This document shows, one piece after another, positions 46,817 through 59,164 of a DNA stretch of 64,000 bases (within the stretch, counting starts at the first letter, position 1; each line of letters opens with the position of its first letter). A program made the translations under genes and the position numbers. A model generated the notes under the pieces. That model searched no databases. It was not told the origin of the DNA and saw only the letters and a list, made by a program, of their open reading frames with translations. The stretch is from contig CM067556.1 of NCBI GenBank assembly GCA_034509755.1, positions 16,391,501-16,455,500 of the forward strand, read 5' to 3'. This DNA comes from Anisodus tanguticus (taxonomy: Eukaryota > Streptophyta > Magnoliopsida > Solanales > Solanaceae).

Positions 46817-49800
46817 TCAACAATCGATGTCGATGCAGTTTTGAACCATGGCTGAAGGGTCATCTTTGCTGACAAATGGATTAATCTTGACCCAAACTAG
46901 TGAGAAAACAGAAGCCAACAACACAGACCATAGCACAACAATGGTTGGAGTTCGATTTTGGCGTCCCATGAGACCCTTGAGGAATGGATAAAGATGAAGG
47001 ATCACCCAAAATGAGAAGAACACTTTGCCAAATAAAGGCCCCCAAGCTTCATATCCTTTGTTGAGTGCATCAGAGAAACCAGCAACTACACCAACTAAGT
47101 TGACTATGAGAATTGTTGTTGGGGGGATCAAGACTGTTGTCCATTTGAATAGGTAGAGATCGCCAAACTCTCCATCGTCTGCTGCTTTGGCTGTCACTGT
47201 GAAGTTTGTGTCTATTCCAGCAAGCATTTTGAGGAATCCTTGGAATACTGCAAATAGATGTGCAGAAACACCCCCAATCACCCAGAACTGCTCGTTACGC
47301 CACCAGTCCTCTATGCCTATACCACTCCATCGTAGCTCGAGCACACTTGTTACAATGATGGAAATGAAAAGAGCAAGGAAAAGTATACTTGCAATGTTCG
47401 ATAGCTGCATAGAAGCCACAATAATTTGATTCAGTAATAGAAACTAAAGAAATTGCAGCCTCAATACCAGCTTCTAATGTGCACTCATTTGCAAAATCTC
47501 AAATCTTTAAAGTTTTTTTTTCATTTTTGGCCGTCAGCCGAAATCAATTTTGGACGCTGGCACAAGATACAAAACCTATACACTGATTATGTATACTATA
47601 TGTATATTTATGTATCTTACGTGTATACTACATGTATATTATATGCATATTTATATTTAATATACAAAACCTATACATTTGCTAGCTATTATTCTTTTGA
47701 GCAGTCCAAAAATGTAATTATCCCAATCTTCTTTTCTTTTTAAACATGTAATTTTCCATGATGGATTTAGGAAGTTGCAAATAAGTCGGAAGTGGAAGCA
47801 TTTACCGTAGGGATGATGAATTTTCCTGTAAGAAGGCAAACAGCAGGAAGAATACAGTACGCGATGAGGGGAAGAGAAGTGAAAGGATAGACAATGGTGT
47901 TGGTGTAGGCAAGTCTTTGGAGCCATTTGAGGCGGCCGCCTCCAAATCCATACCACAAAGGGCAATGCCTACTCAAGAAAATCTCAACCGATCCAAGAGC
48001 CCATCGAAGAACTTGGTGCAACCTGTCTGACAAGTTAATAGGAGCTGACCCCTTGAAAGCAGGCCTTAATGGCATGCAGTATATTGATCTCCATCCCCTA
48101 CACTGCATCTTGAAACCAGTCAATATATCCTCTGTCACTGAACCATATATCCAACCAATCTGAAAAGGACATACAAAAAGAAAGAGTTAGCCCCGTCACC
48201 AGAAATCAGGAGAAATGAGTCTTGAAAAAGAGAGATTCATTTTTTACTTCTTTTCCCCATGCTGTCTTCTCTTCATAACCACAGCCGATAACATGAATTG
48301 CTTCCCTGATCAGTGTCGATGGATTGGCAGAATCAGGTACTCCTCCATTTTCCATCAACGTAGACTCGATAAACACGGGTGACATGCCAAATGTTTTCTC
48401 AAAACTCATCTGAGAGATAAGCAGGACCTCTCGTGTTCGTCATAATCTGCATACACCGAAATGATAGCTTCATGGTAAAAGTTCCAAAGACATTGGAACT
48501 AATAAAGGGAATCTTGTACTAGAAAACTTACTTTCAATTTCTCTTAGGTTGAAGATTGCAGAATTTAGATCTTCTCTTTTTGCCTCACGATATACCTCAG
48601 TAAGATCCTTCTCTTTAGCTGGTTTCTTGCGGCGACAGCAGCAAGAGCAAGATGAAGAAGATTTGTGTATTGTAGGCAGATTTGAAGGGCTATAACCATA
48701 GAGTGCTTGCCTATTGAAAACAGTTCCTGTACCGACATATACAGGTCCTTGGATGCCATCCAAACCTTTCATGTTAACCTGAAATAGCGTTAAAAGTCAT
48801 CTCAATCCATTTTCCAGCATCAAGAGATTCAACTCTAAACAACTGACATTGAGAGTGCAATGTTGAATGAAGCAAGATTATTCTTCAATCTTGGAATAGA
48901 TGAAGAAGTTCATTTGAGAGGCTTAAAGTAATATTCTGATGTTAATTTTAGTTTCTACTTACATCAAAGAAGACTATGTTTCTGTTGGCATATCTGTCAC
49001 TTTTATCAATCCCATCAAATCTCTGAGGGAACTGCACATAACAGACGTCTCTGCCGACTTGTGGATCCATGTAGAAACACATAGCCTCACGAATGGCTTT
49101 GCTGTTATTGACATAGTGATCACAGTCAAGATTGAGAATATAGGGTGCATTTGTGAGAATTGCAGACACCCGTATCTGAAAAGAAAAATAAATAAGTTTG
49201 TGAAAGGAAGTAAATAAAAATAGTCTGAGATCAAATTCTAATAAATTGCATCTGAACACACACCAGAGCATTTTCAGCACCAGCTTTTTTATGGTGTGTA
49301 TAACCAGGTCTTTTCTCTCTTGAGACATAAACGAGTCGTGGAAGTTCATTTCCTTCAATGTCATGGGCACCACTATGTCCCAAGAAAACCTGTGATGAAT
49401 AAAAATCATGGAGCTTAACTGAACATCCAAAATGCTTTTGTTGAATAGTCAAGTTTCACAAACACTAGAACTGCAAATTGTTGCAAAATCTTCATTGTGA
49501 TTGTATGTATCATCTTGTTAGACAGACACTAGTTTCAGTTGATTAAAATCCATCAAAAGATTCTTGACAATTGTTAATGACCACTAACCTGAATCATTCC
49601 AGGATGATCACGCGGGTTATTTCCTGGCCAAGGAGTTCCATCTGCCATGGTCCAGCCATCCTCCGGTGTTTTCTGAGCCTTGGCTACTAAAGCATTAACC
49701 CTCACTTTATACTCTTCATATTCTCTCTGCAATACCAAATAAAAGACCAATCATCTAAACAATGTGGCCCAATTCTGGAACCAGATGCTTATCTCATACA

Positions 49801-51635
49801 AAGTCCTGTTACAAAACTAGGCTCTTACCTTCATTGCTCTGCGTTCCTTGACAAAAGAAGGCTGCACCTTGTCTTTCAAGTAATCAAATTTTTGCGAGAA
49901 GTAGAACTCAGGTGCACGCGGTTCAATTGAAAATTTCTTGCAGAATGGTACCCATTTCCTTGCGAACTCAGAAGTCTCAGCTAGTGACTCAAATGTAAGC
50001 ATTGAGCCACCATCATCCGATACATAGCAGGATACTTTCTCGACAGAATAGTCAACCGCAAGGATTGAGAGAACAGTGTTGGCAGTAATCAAAGGAGGTT
50101 CTTTCATGGGATCCACCGTACTGACAAAGAAATCTACAGGTGCAAGCATACAAGGTTCTCCCTCCCTTTCAAACCTAGAAAGGTTCAAACAAAGTTAACT
50201 CTCAAGTGCAAAAAATGCAACAAAGTTTGGATAAAAATACAATTTTTATCAAGTGGTAAGAAGTATGAATATTTGTGCAGAAGATTTCTAACCTTGCGGA
50301 TAGCCTGTCAATGTATGTCTCTCGGTTAATAGGGGACCATTTAGGGAACTGATCCAAAACCCAAGAGAAAGCAAACCAGATCTCACAGATAACAGAAATA
50401 AGCCAAAGGGGATAGGCACTTTCAACTGGATGTGTTACTCTATAGTGGAAGAAAAGGCAGAGAACTAACAATCTGACAATAATCACAATTCTGTATGGAG
50501 TAATTTGAGATTTCGGCACAGGAATGATTCTTGAAAGTGGCTCTGCAGCATCTGTTTGCCTGCAGAAGTTATATTACATGCGATCAATAAATGCATGATG
50601 AAAATAGAGCAAATTCAAGATTCAGAACCACTGAAGGTGGATTAAACGTCAATTTTTTATAACTAGAAAAGTCCTTGTTTTCTTGGTAGTTATTTAGACA
50701 TCTAGACAAAAAAAAATCAGCCCCTTTTCAAGAAAACTATGACATCACACAAAAACTGCAATACTATCTAAAATATGGTTACTTTCCAATTTCACGAAAT
50801 TTATGAAACTCTAATTATCGTATCTAGTTAAGTTGCTTTTGCAAAGGCCTACTTACTGTGGCTTTTCTTCCATCTGCTGCTCAGGTGGAACTTCAGCTTC
50901 TTGTACCACAGTCTTACTTTGGTTCTTCTTTTTCTTATTTTTCTTTTCCTTCCAACTTTCCACTCTATTCTTCCATATTGGATTCCCAGAATCATCATGA
51001 TAGTCTTCATGAGGAAAGAACAAATAAGTTAATAATGTTCTTTATTGAACTACACTCGAAAGAGCCATTCTGAATAATATTGTGCAGCAAAGATTGATCT
51101 ACTTACCGCTGTCCACAGTTGAAACAGTACTGACAGTTCTAGCATGAATTCCGACATCCTACATTGATAACAATAATCACAGAATATTGTCACCAACTAA
51201 AATTCAATTTGTAGACCAAAACATAGAAAGGAAGATGTGAAGTTTCACTAGACATTAATTAGTACCTCAGCAGTATTAAGATGAGAAGCCATTGTAGCAT
51301 GGTTCGATTCGTGCTCATTTTCTGCATAATAAGCAAATTACTATGTTAGACTTCCTTAGTAGTACTTCTTTTTCCAAACAATCACATGGTATTATTAATC
51401 AGATAAAATTAAGATATTTACAGGGACTTATAAAAGAAAGCAAGATTAAATTACCATCATAGGGAGTTGCACAGCGTAAACACGCGTTGCGCCCTTCTTT
51501 GATCTCATAATCCAAGCAATTCTTACAAATAGGATAGTTGCACTCATGACAAGCCACAAAGACTTCACCATTAGTACTAGCTAACCCCACTTGTTCGCCG
51601 CAAATGTTGCATATTGGAACCCCTGACTCCATCAT
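46817..51635 (-). CDS. CESA8: Secondary-wall cellulose synthase catalytic subunit, CESA8/IRX1 type, with a 1-base frameshift
   Basis: Thirteen exons: 51455-51635, 51266-51321, 51107-51158, 50857-51004, 50293-50559, 49829-50174, 49589-49726, 49264-49389, 48963-49175, 48532-48778, 48248-48446, 47806-48159 and 46817-47404. The total is 2915 bases, one short of 972 codons. Start at MMESGVPICNICGEQ, the usual CESA8 N-terminus with its RING-like zinc finger; an in-frame ATG four codons upstream is also possible. Membrane helices flank the catalytic loop. Catalytic motifs present: SDDGGSML, NLDCDHYVNN, TEDILTG and QVLRW. The C-terminus NCIDIDC fits CESA8 rather than CESA4 or CESA7. The protein polymerises UDP-glucose into cellulose in xylem plasma membrane complexes. 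In exon 11 the reading YDEHERS breaks at 48423/48424 and resumes one base out as SFEKTFGMSPVFIES. Confidence 0.93.
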
Positions 51636-53271
51636 CTTGTCACACACAAAGACAATGAGTACTCTACGCTACAGCTAGCAAACAAATGATGCTTTCTCCT
51701 TTGTCAGTGGCAAGAATATAAAGAAGGAAAGTGTTCACTGACTGAAGAAAAAGCTAAGGAATGAGAAACATTATTGTAATGGTGAAGGAAAGTTTGGAGG
51801 GTGGTTACAAGGCCTTGTAGGTTGAGAAGTTGGTGTCAAAGGTATATTTTCAGAGAAGAAAGCAAAATGTTGACAGATTTTCTAAAAATTTGCTGGAGTT
51901 TGAAGGAATGAGTATGGTTGGAGCTTGTACATCTTAACCAACTAATTGTACCAAACTTTGAGTCAGACTGCAACTTCAAGGCTGAGCCACCCTCCACACC
52001 TCCTTTGACACAAGTCAAGCCACATGTCTTCTTTTCTTTTATTTTTTTCTTTGGATTCAAGTTATATACATTAATAGTGTAAAATCTTTTATACACGTAA
52101 CTTGTAATAACATGTAAGTCATCATTTTATTAGACTACCAAATAATACTTATCACAGAAATTTGCTTGTAATTAAGTGTATTAAAAAAATTATAACACCA
52201 TACAACTTAAGATCTTTTTTTTGTTTTTGATCAAGGAAAAACTTCTCTTAAGATCTATAGATTTACTGTCAAAATCAAGGAAGAATAAAAGCTTCTAACA
52301 TGAAATGAGATGTGATTCAGACCTAGTATCTTCTTTTCCTCCCTCTATTTTCTTCTCTCTAAGTTAAATATTTGTGTTAATATTTGTTCTGAATCACATA
52401 TTATGTCAATTTTTATATCACAACAATAAGATAATTCTCTTTCACCAAATATATGCAAGTACAATCACAATAAATGGAAAAAAAATCTCTTCTTCTACTG
52501 TCCTAAATCATCCAGTTCAAATTAACAGGACCAAAAAAAATTAATATCAAACTATTGAAATTCACGATAATCAAACGTGAACTTCACGTTAACTATACAT
52601 ATGATAATGTAAAATAGATGTTAAATATGAAAATGGAAAAAGTTACTTAACCTTGCGCTCTGAGCATTCACACCATAAAGTTCGATACCAATTTATTGAA
52701 CAAATGTACGACATACTGTACCAAGAGAAGTGTTAGAAGAGGCCCACAATTAGGTATGCAAGCATGCAACTACTGGAAGTCTGCAACAAATAGGTAGACC
52801 TCACAATTGGACGCACACTTAAGCACACATGCAGTAGACATCTTCATTTAGAGAGTTCTTTTTAAAAAATATATATATTGCTGCTTACAAATTAAGAGAA
52901 TAATATACAAACAACATTGCGTTGAAGTAACTATCTAATTAAGTAATGGCAATCTCAAAATCAAAGTATCAGGACCCAATCTCCTACCACAAGGGGCAAA
53001 AAGAAAAAGAAAAAGTAAAAATGGAGACAAGCTCGGGCTCTTGATATCCTAGACATGTTTTTGCAATTACATTGGAAATTAAACATTTAATCTTTCAGAG
53101 CCACAAGCATATGCCAGTAGCACCTAGCTTTTAGGTCACAGCCTGGTTTGGTGAATCCAGGAACGTCCAATTAGCGCACAAGACAGAGTAAACTGGCATA
53201 TATGGAGCATAACTTTCTCCGAGGGTCACATTCATGTACAAGTAGCAGATCTCGGGTCAATCTGTGCTGCT
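51636..53271 (-). promoter_or_regulatory. CESA8 5' leader and promoter region
   Basis: The 1.6 kb between the CESA8 start and the 3' end of the WD40 gene. The stretch directly upstream (51636-51900) looks like leader/core promoter, with a TTTATATTC motif around 51716. I could not assign a secondary-wall NAC or MYB site with confidence. The right end holds the WD40 3' UTR. Confidence 0.35.
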
Positions 53272-54466
53272 TCACTCGATGGTGTAAACCTTCACTACCT
53301 TGGATGTATCAGACACTAGGTTCTCTGAATCAGTAGGAGTTGTGCAAAGCCAATTCACCTATTTAGTTAGAGAGCCAATCATGAGACAAATATACAAAAG
53401 AATCGAGGCATAAAGTGGGAGAGAGAAAGAGCATACGAAACAATGAAGTGGAACTCACTTTTCTGCTCAAACTTAAGCTAGAATGAAGGATATCAGGGCC
53501 AGTGCTTGTTTCACCAGCAATGAAAAACTTAAACGAATCCCATACTTTTACTTGTCTGTTATTTCCACCTGAAATTAAGAACTTCCCACTGTCTCCAAAT
53601 GTTGCAAAAGTCCTAATAGAATTTCGGCGGAGTTAGTGCTGGCTGGCGAGGTAGATTTTAGCATGCTATGCTATAAAGAAAACTTACACACAGGATTACA
53701 GCAGCAGTGTGTCCTCCCAAAGAGTGATCAAGGTGCAGGTCTCCTCCATTTTGATTTCCAATTTCAGGATCAGCAGTAGAACCACCAACTTTAGGGGCTG
53801 ACTTAGAACCTTTCTTGGGTTTAGCTGAACTCTTGGACTTTACAGTGTTGAGCTCTGACTCATCGTTTAATACAGAAACAACTCCATCACCCCTAGCCAC
53901 AGCACAAATCTTCACAAATTTATCCACCACATCTACTTCAGAAACAGCCAGAGCATGAACAAAGGCAGGGTTCAAACATTGTCCCGTATTACCTTTATTT
54001 CCCGTGTCAAGTGTGCCTAAGCAAACAAAGAAACTTTAACTGCCGATTCAATCAAGCTAGACATATCAAGATGGCATTTTCTAGTACATTAACTTGGCTT
54101 AAGAGTATTGGATCCATGTGTGTCTGTCTGAAACTACATTAAACCATTGTAGGTTTTGTATGCATCGTGAAGGATGCACAGGAAATACCCATGTCCGACC
54201 CAGATGGGTGAACTGAGGTAAAATGATGAGTGGGATACCATAGATGTCATACAAAGGCTGAGAATAATTCTTCTGGAAAAAATTAGCGACGAGAACCAAA
54301 AGTATGTCACTGGCAGGAAACAGTAATCATTTTCTTTAGGTTTCACTAGAATAGTCATGAATTACTTCTAGCCAATCGTGCTTAGGTGGAGAACTTGAAG
54401 TGTAGAAAACCACTCTTACAAAAATTATGACACACCCAGGCTAAGAGCTCTAAAATAAGTAATATT

Positions 54467-55714
54467 TGTTGGTGCTCTATTGTACTTTATAAAGCAGAGC
54501 GAGAAGTAAATAACTATTACAAGTATTCGAAAGGATAAACAAATATTCAATATTCAGAAATTGAATCTTGTTGAACAAATAGGTCAATCTTCAAAACTGC
54601 CGCAAGCTTGTTGTGTCTTGAATCTTGATAACCTTGAAATCAAGAAACAACTAAATCTGGATGGTTACAACGTTGTGTGTTGAGTCGAGTGATTGTCCTC
54701 TGTCCTTAAGACAAGATTGCCCCGTATATATGCTTTTACGTTAGCGGGCAATAGTCTCCCAATATAAAACAACACTTTAATCTCAACGCTACAAAGCCAA
54801 TAGGTTGAGCCTGACGAAGAAAACAACTATGAATCGACTTGCTGAAGATATGGAAAAGGAAGGAAGAGTTTCTGTTTACTCTTCTCTTTTGTCTCTGTGT
54901 ATATAATGTGTCTCTGTTGTATATATCTTGTGTATATAATGAGGGTTTGCTCACTGTTTTTCAGTCACGAATTGCACTGACTTTCACCACTGGTTTGTGC
55001 TGTTTTTCGCCACTGTTTTGCAGTGGTTTTGATCACTGTTTTGTGTTGTGTTTTTCTGTGCTATATTGTTGTCTTACCAGTCACGAATTGAGCCAAAGGA
55101 GGCTCAATATATAGCATGGAGGAGGGGTTGTACAACTGCCCAAAACATGGCTGTTAATGGCCATTAGGAGGGCATTAAACAGCCAAGTAATGGTTGTTAA
55201 TGGCCATCAAGAGAGGCTGAATAATTTTTCTGCCTTCCGTCACCCCAAAATCAACTTTCCAGAAACTCTAGGGACCAAACTATAAATATTAAGCAATTTG
55301 GGATCCAAAAAGATAATATCAGAAAGTCTCCACTTTTCGGACGGGCGGCGGCTAGGGGCTTAGCCTTGAACCCAAGCACATCTAGGTCCTCCTCCTTTAA
55401 ACACATGGGATACCCCTTGGGGTCCCAAACCCTTTACCACATTAGAGACTTATATAGAAAGCAATTCTTCCTTTTCCCACCGATGTGGTAGATTTGTCCC
55501 ACACCACATTTCCATGCATCAAACACCTTACTTCGTGGACCAATATCTCTTTCATTTCTCAACGAAATTTGACGATTCTTGGCCCTACGATCATCTACTC
55601 ACTTCGTAGATCATGCACGTGCGAAAAGACAAAGTCTCCATCATGCGGAACACTAGTGTTTAATTCATCAAAGATGGGTGGACGCATCTCCCCGCCAAAG
55701 GCAAATTCCCAACA
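54467..55714 (-). mobile_element. Solo LTR, copy C, in intron 8 of the WD40 gene
   Basis: 1248 bases from TGTTGGTGCTC to AATTCCCAACA on the plus strand, flanked by ATATT on both sides (54462-54466 and 55715-55719). Same family as copies A and B, and same orientation as B. It contains no coding region. Confidence 0.92.
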
Positions 55715-56961
55715 ATATTTAAGGAAGATGCTTTTTCTAATCAGTAAAAATGGGAGGAAGATAATCGACTATCTACTCCCAATTCCCCTTTCTCACCACA
55801 AACTAGGTTTTCTATGTTAATCCACTGTGATCAAAATATAGGGAGATAACTACCAAGATATTCTAAAACTTAGTGATTTTACTTTCCCAGCTAGTGTAGT
55901 AGGCATGCCTAAAACTCAGTGGATATGTAGCTGGTGTAGTGAGGCACGCCTAAAATTCAGATATGCAGTTCTGGTGTAACAAGGAATGCCTTCAACTTGA
56001 AGGTACATACTACCATAGCAATTAATACTAGAAATTGCAGAAATACAAAAGAGTGCACAGTAGAAGGCTTAACATACCAAAGTCCCAAATCTTCTGCGAC
56101 CGTCCGTTGGAGAAGTCCCATAGCACAAGTTTTAAATCAAGACCCCCAGTGATTACAAAAAATGATTTGAAAAACACAAGATACTGTCATCAAGCTGATA
56201 AGAAACAATACTGGAAAATTTAGCAAGAAGGCTGAACTTAGCAAGAGTGCTAGCAGACTGACAATATATAGTTCGGCATAGCAATTGACAGTAAACATTG
56301 TTCTCCAAACACCACCGGAAATTGAATAATATGTAGCAGGCTGTCACAACTTGCACGTTTTGCGAAAAATTATGTACCACAAGTCCACAACTTGCATGCT
56401 TTATGAAACCTTATGTTGCCATCCCATATAGATTAAACTGGTGATAGGTTGCACAATGAACCCTATATCAAGATTCTCTTGTAAAAATTAGAGGGCCAAA
56501 GAATGTTATTTACTCGGTGTCTGCATCTCTCTTTGAAGTCTCTCTCGCTCTCTGTCTCTCTCACACACACAATGAGAGAGAGAGACAGCAACTGTAAAAA
56601 ACAGTTTCAATGACTTCAATGATCTAAACACATAACATGAATGGCAGATGGCAATTACTTGTAGGTCATTGTAATGGTATCATTCTTTACAAGATTATGA
56701 CTAATTTGTTAAATTCTAGCCAATGCAAACATTCTGACACTTGCCTGCTTAAAACCTACAAAGCGTACTAGAAGTACAACTTAGAGGAAGAACTAGTTTC
56801 TCCAAGAAATCTGAAGCCTATGTATTAGTGGACATCATATACCTCTAAAATAACTTTGGATAAAGACATTATCATACTTCTTAATGGTGCCAAAAATTTC
56901 CAAGTGTCCGACTCATGCATTTATGTAGGTCCATTCACTTCAACGTGTATGAGTGTCACAG

Positions 56962-57005
<44 letters not shown>

Positions 57006-57013
57006 GGGGGGGG
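56962..57013. repeat. Poly-A (36) plus poly-G (16) tract
   Basis: A long A run followed directly by a G run, in intron 7 of the WD40 gene, 36 bases from the exon 7 donor. On the transcribed strand it reads C16-T36. Confidence 0.9.
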
Positions 57014-57092
57014 ATGTAGGACTTCTGAAAATTTTAGTTCAAAAAGTACCTTCCCAAGGTCTCCAAGGAATGAATTGAGCACCACTACATAT

Positions 57093-57362
57093 CTGATAAG
57101 ATAGTGAAGGTCACAAGTGATGATAGGTTCAGACTTCAGAGTAAGAAAGTAGTTCACTAGGTAAAGTTGGGGAAGAAAAACTGGAACTAACCTTCACAGC
57201 CAAAATACAAGTAGGACTTCACATGCCAAAAAGATAATACAACAAGGGCAACAACAAAATAAATAGAATGTAGAACAGTAAAATTTTAACTAAAAATGAA
57301 CGACATAAAAAAACCATGTTTAAAGTGAAAATTTGTCATAGTAATTATATAAAAAAGGATAC
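57093..57362 (-). other. U12-type (minor spliceosome) intron in the WD40 gene
   Basis: A 270-base intron with donor GTATCCTTT directly after HTS, matching the U12 GTATCCTT consensus. CCTTCAC lies about 10-13 bases before the acceptor TTATCAG, close to the U12 branch site TTCCTTAAC in sequence and position. Both flanking exons read through in phase (GHTS, then ICSGAQFIPWRPWE). Confidence 0.75.
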
Positions 57363-59164
57363 ACTTGTGTGGCCATTTCTCAATGTTTTGTACATGCGAT
57401 TTTGGCGAATGTCAATGATGTGCAACACAAGTAAGACTCAGATGTCCAACATACTTATGGAAACAGGGTAACAGTTTTATTTCTTACAAGTTTTATAACT
57501 CATCAGTTTTATCTCTTATGGAAACAGCGAAACAGATGTCCAACATACATGTGGAAACAGAGAAACTGTCCTACCTTTACATCACCACTATCATCTGCTG
57601 CAGCAAGGAACGATGACTTTGAGTTGCAAGCAATCTACAAAACAGAAAGGTTAAGCAAGCAGAATTAGAATAGGTACTGTTTGAGCATATAGTACATCTA
57701 ATTGAGGTACCTAAAATATGACCTAATTAGATAGGAGAAATCATATGAGAACAAAATGTAAAAGGGAAGATATGAAAACATCAAATAAAAGAATGGACAA
57801 AGCCTACTACTTACCCGAATGAACAAATACAGAGTAGATCCTAAATTTCAAACTTTAAGCCTGTGCAAGGTGGATCTGTTTGAACATGACATTTAGACTA
57901 GAGCCTAAAAACAGAGAATTGGGTGCACAATTGCCTAAAACGCAACAAGGGACGTTCCTCAAACAAAGCATTAAATTTTATGAAATCTCTTTTTTTGACA
58001 ATGAAATATTATCAAATCTCTCTAGATTCATGAATGTGGAGATGCGGTACAGTTTGTTGCAGAGCTATCACTTATTAGTGTGGTAGTTGAAACATAATCA
58101 TTTTACAGTATGGGACGGAGAGCTAAGTAGCGTATCACTTTCCCCTGGTTTCTGCACCTAGTCCTGGAATTACATCCACAAGTACCACTATTTGGGTTTG
58201 AAAAGCAAAGTGATTTATAAAGTTTACATGTTGAACAGGCAGCCATAGTCATTGGAAACCTCCTAAATTGATTCTAGCTAAACTCCATGAGCAAATTAAA
58301 AAAAATACAAATAAATGGATCAGGTTAAGAGAAAAGAACACTAAATAACTGATACATTTAGCTGAAGTGCTAGAATCAAAATCCCAAAATACTAACAAGT
58401 GCTTGAATAAGAGGCTAGAGGTTAATCAAGAAGATGCTGAAGATATCAAGATATTGTATTACCAACTGAACTAATAATCGGGCATACTCCTGAAAATATG
58501 ACTAATGGAAAATAACAAAAGGAGCACAAGGCCAGATTTTTGTAAAGAGGAGAAAAATTAAAGTTAAGAAAAGAAAAAGGATAGCAATCATACCTGATTT
58601 ATCTCATCCTTGTTGTAATTGTAACTATGCAATAGTTTCGATGCAGTAACCTTCAAATACAGTAAAACTGGATTAATAACAATTTTTTGTGCCATGGGCG
58701 CCCAAAAATGATAAAAGAGAACCAGTGGAGAGAAGCCAACTCTAACCAAGTTACAACATAAAATTCAGAACGGAAATATTGGTAAAGGTCTGAAGTAGCC
58801 CTTACGAGAACCAGAATCACGCAAAGAAGTGGTAAATTATAAAAGCACGTAAAAGAAATAAGTGTAAGAAATAATGCATGGGAAAGTAGTCGTGGAACAA
58901 TGATAACATTACCATATTCACATCAAAGCATTTGACTTCATTTCCCAAAGAGACATAAACAACATCTTCATTCCCTGCGCCATGGATCACATGTTTGAGA
59001 TTGACGGCTCTCGCGAATTTCAAATTAGGCTATCAATGCTAGTGGAAGATTAGCATCCCTCCAACTATGCATTACAGTGCAGAAACAGAGATCTCAATAT
59101 CACTAGTAACTTAATTTTCAGTAACTGTCCTAAAAACAGCATATTATACTGTCAAAAAGCAGCA

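Noticed and set aside
46555..46872. Open frame of 105 codons on the plus strand
   Set aside because: It overlaps the last CESA8 exon on the opposite strand and shows no family features; it is a shadow of the real gene.
51636..51647. Upstream in-frame ATG of the CESA8-like gene (four codons earlier)
   Set aside because: Family members start at MMES; the upstream ATG adds only MCDK and is not needed, although it cannot be excluded.
57420..57574. Intron 5 of the WD40 gene as an AT-AC U12 intron because it ends in AC
   Set aside because: Its donor is GTAGGACAG, not ATATCC, and there is no U12 branch motif; a mutated acceptor is the simpler reading.
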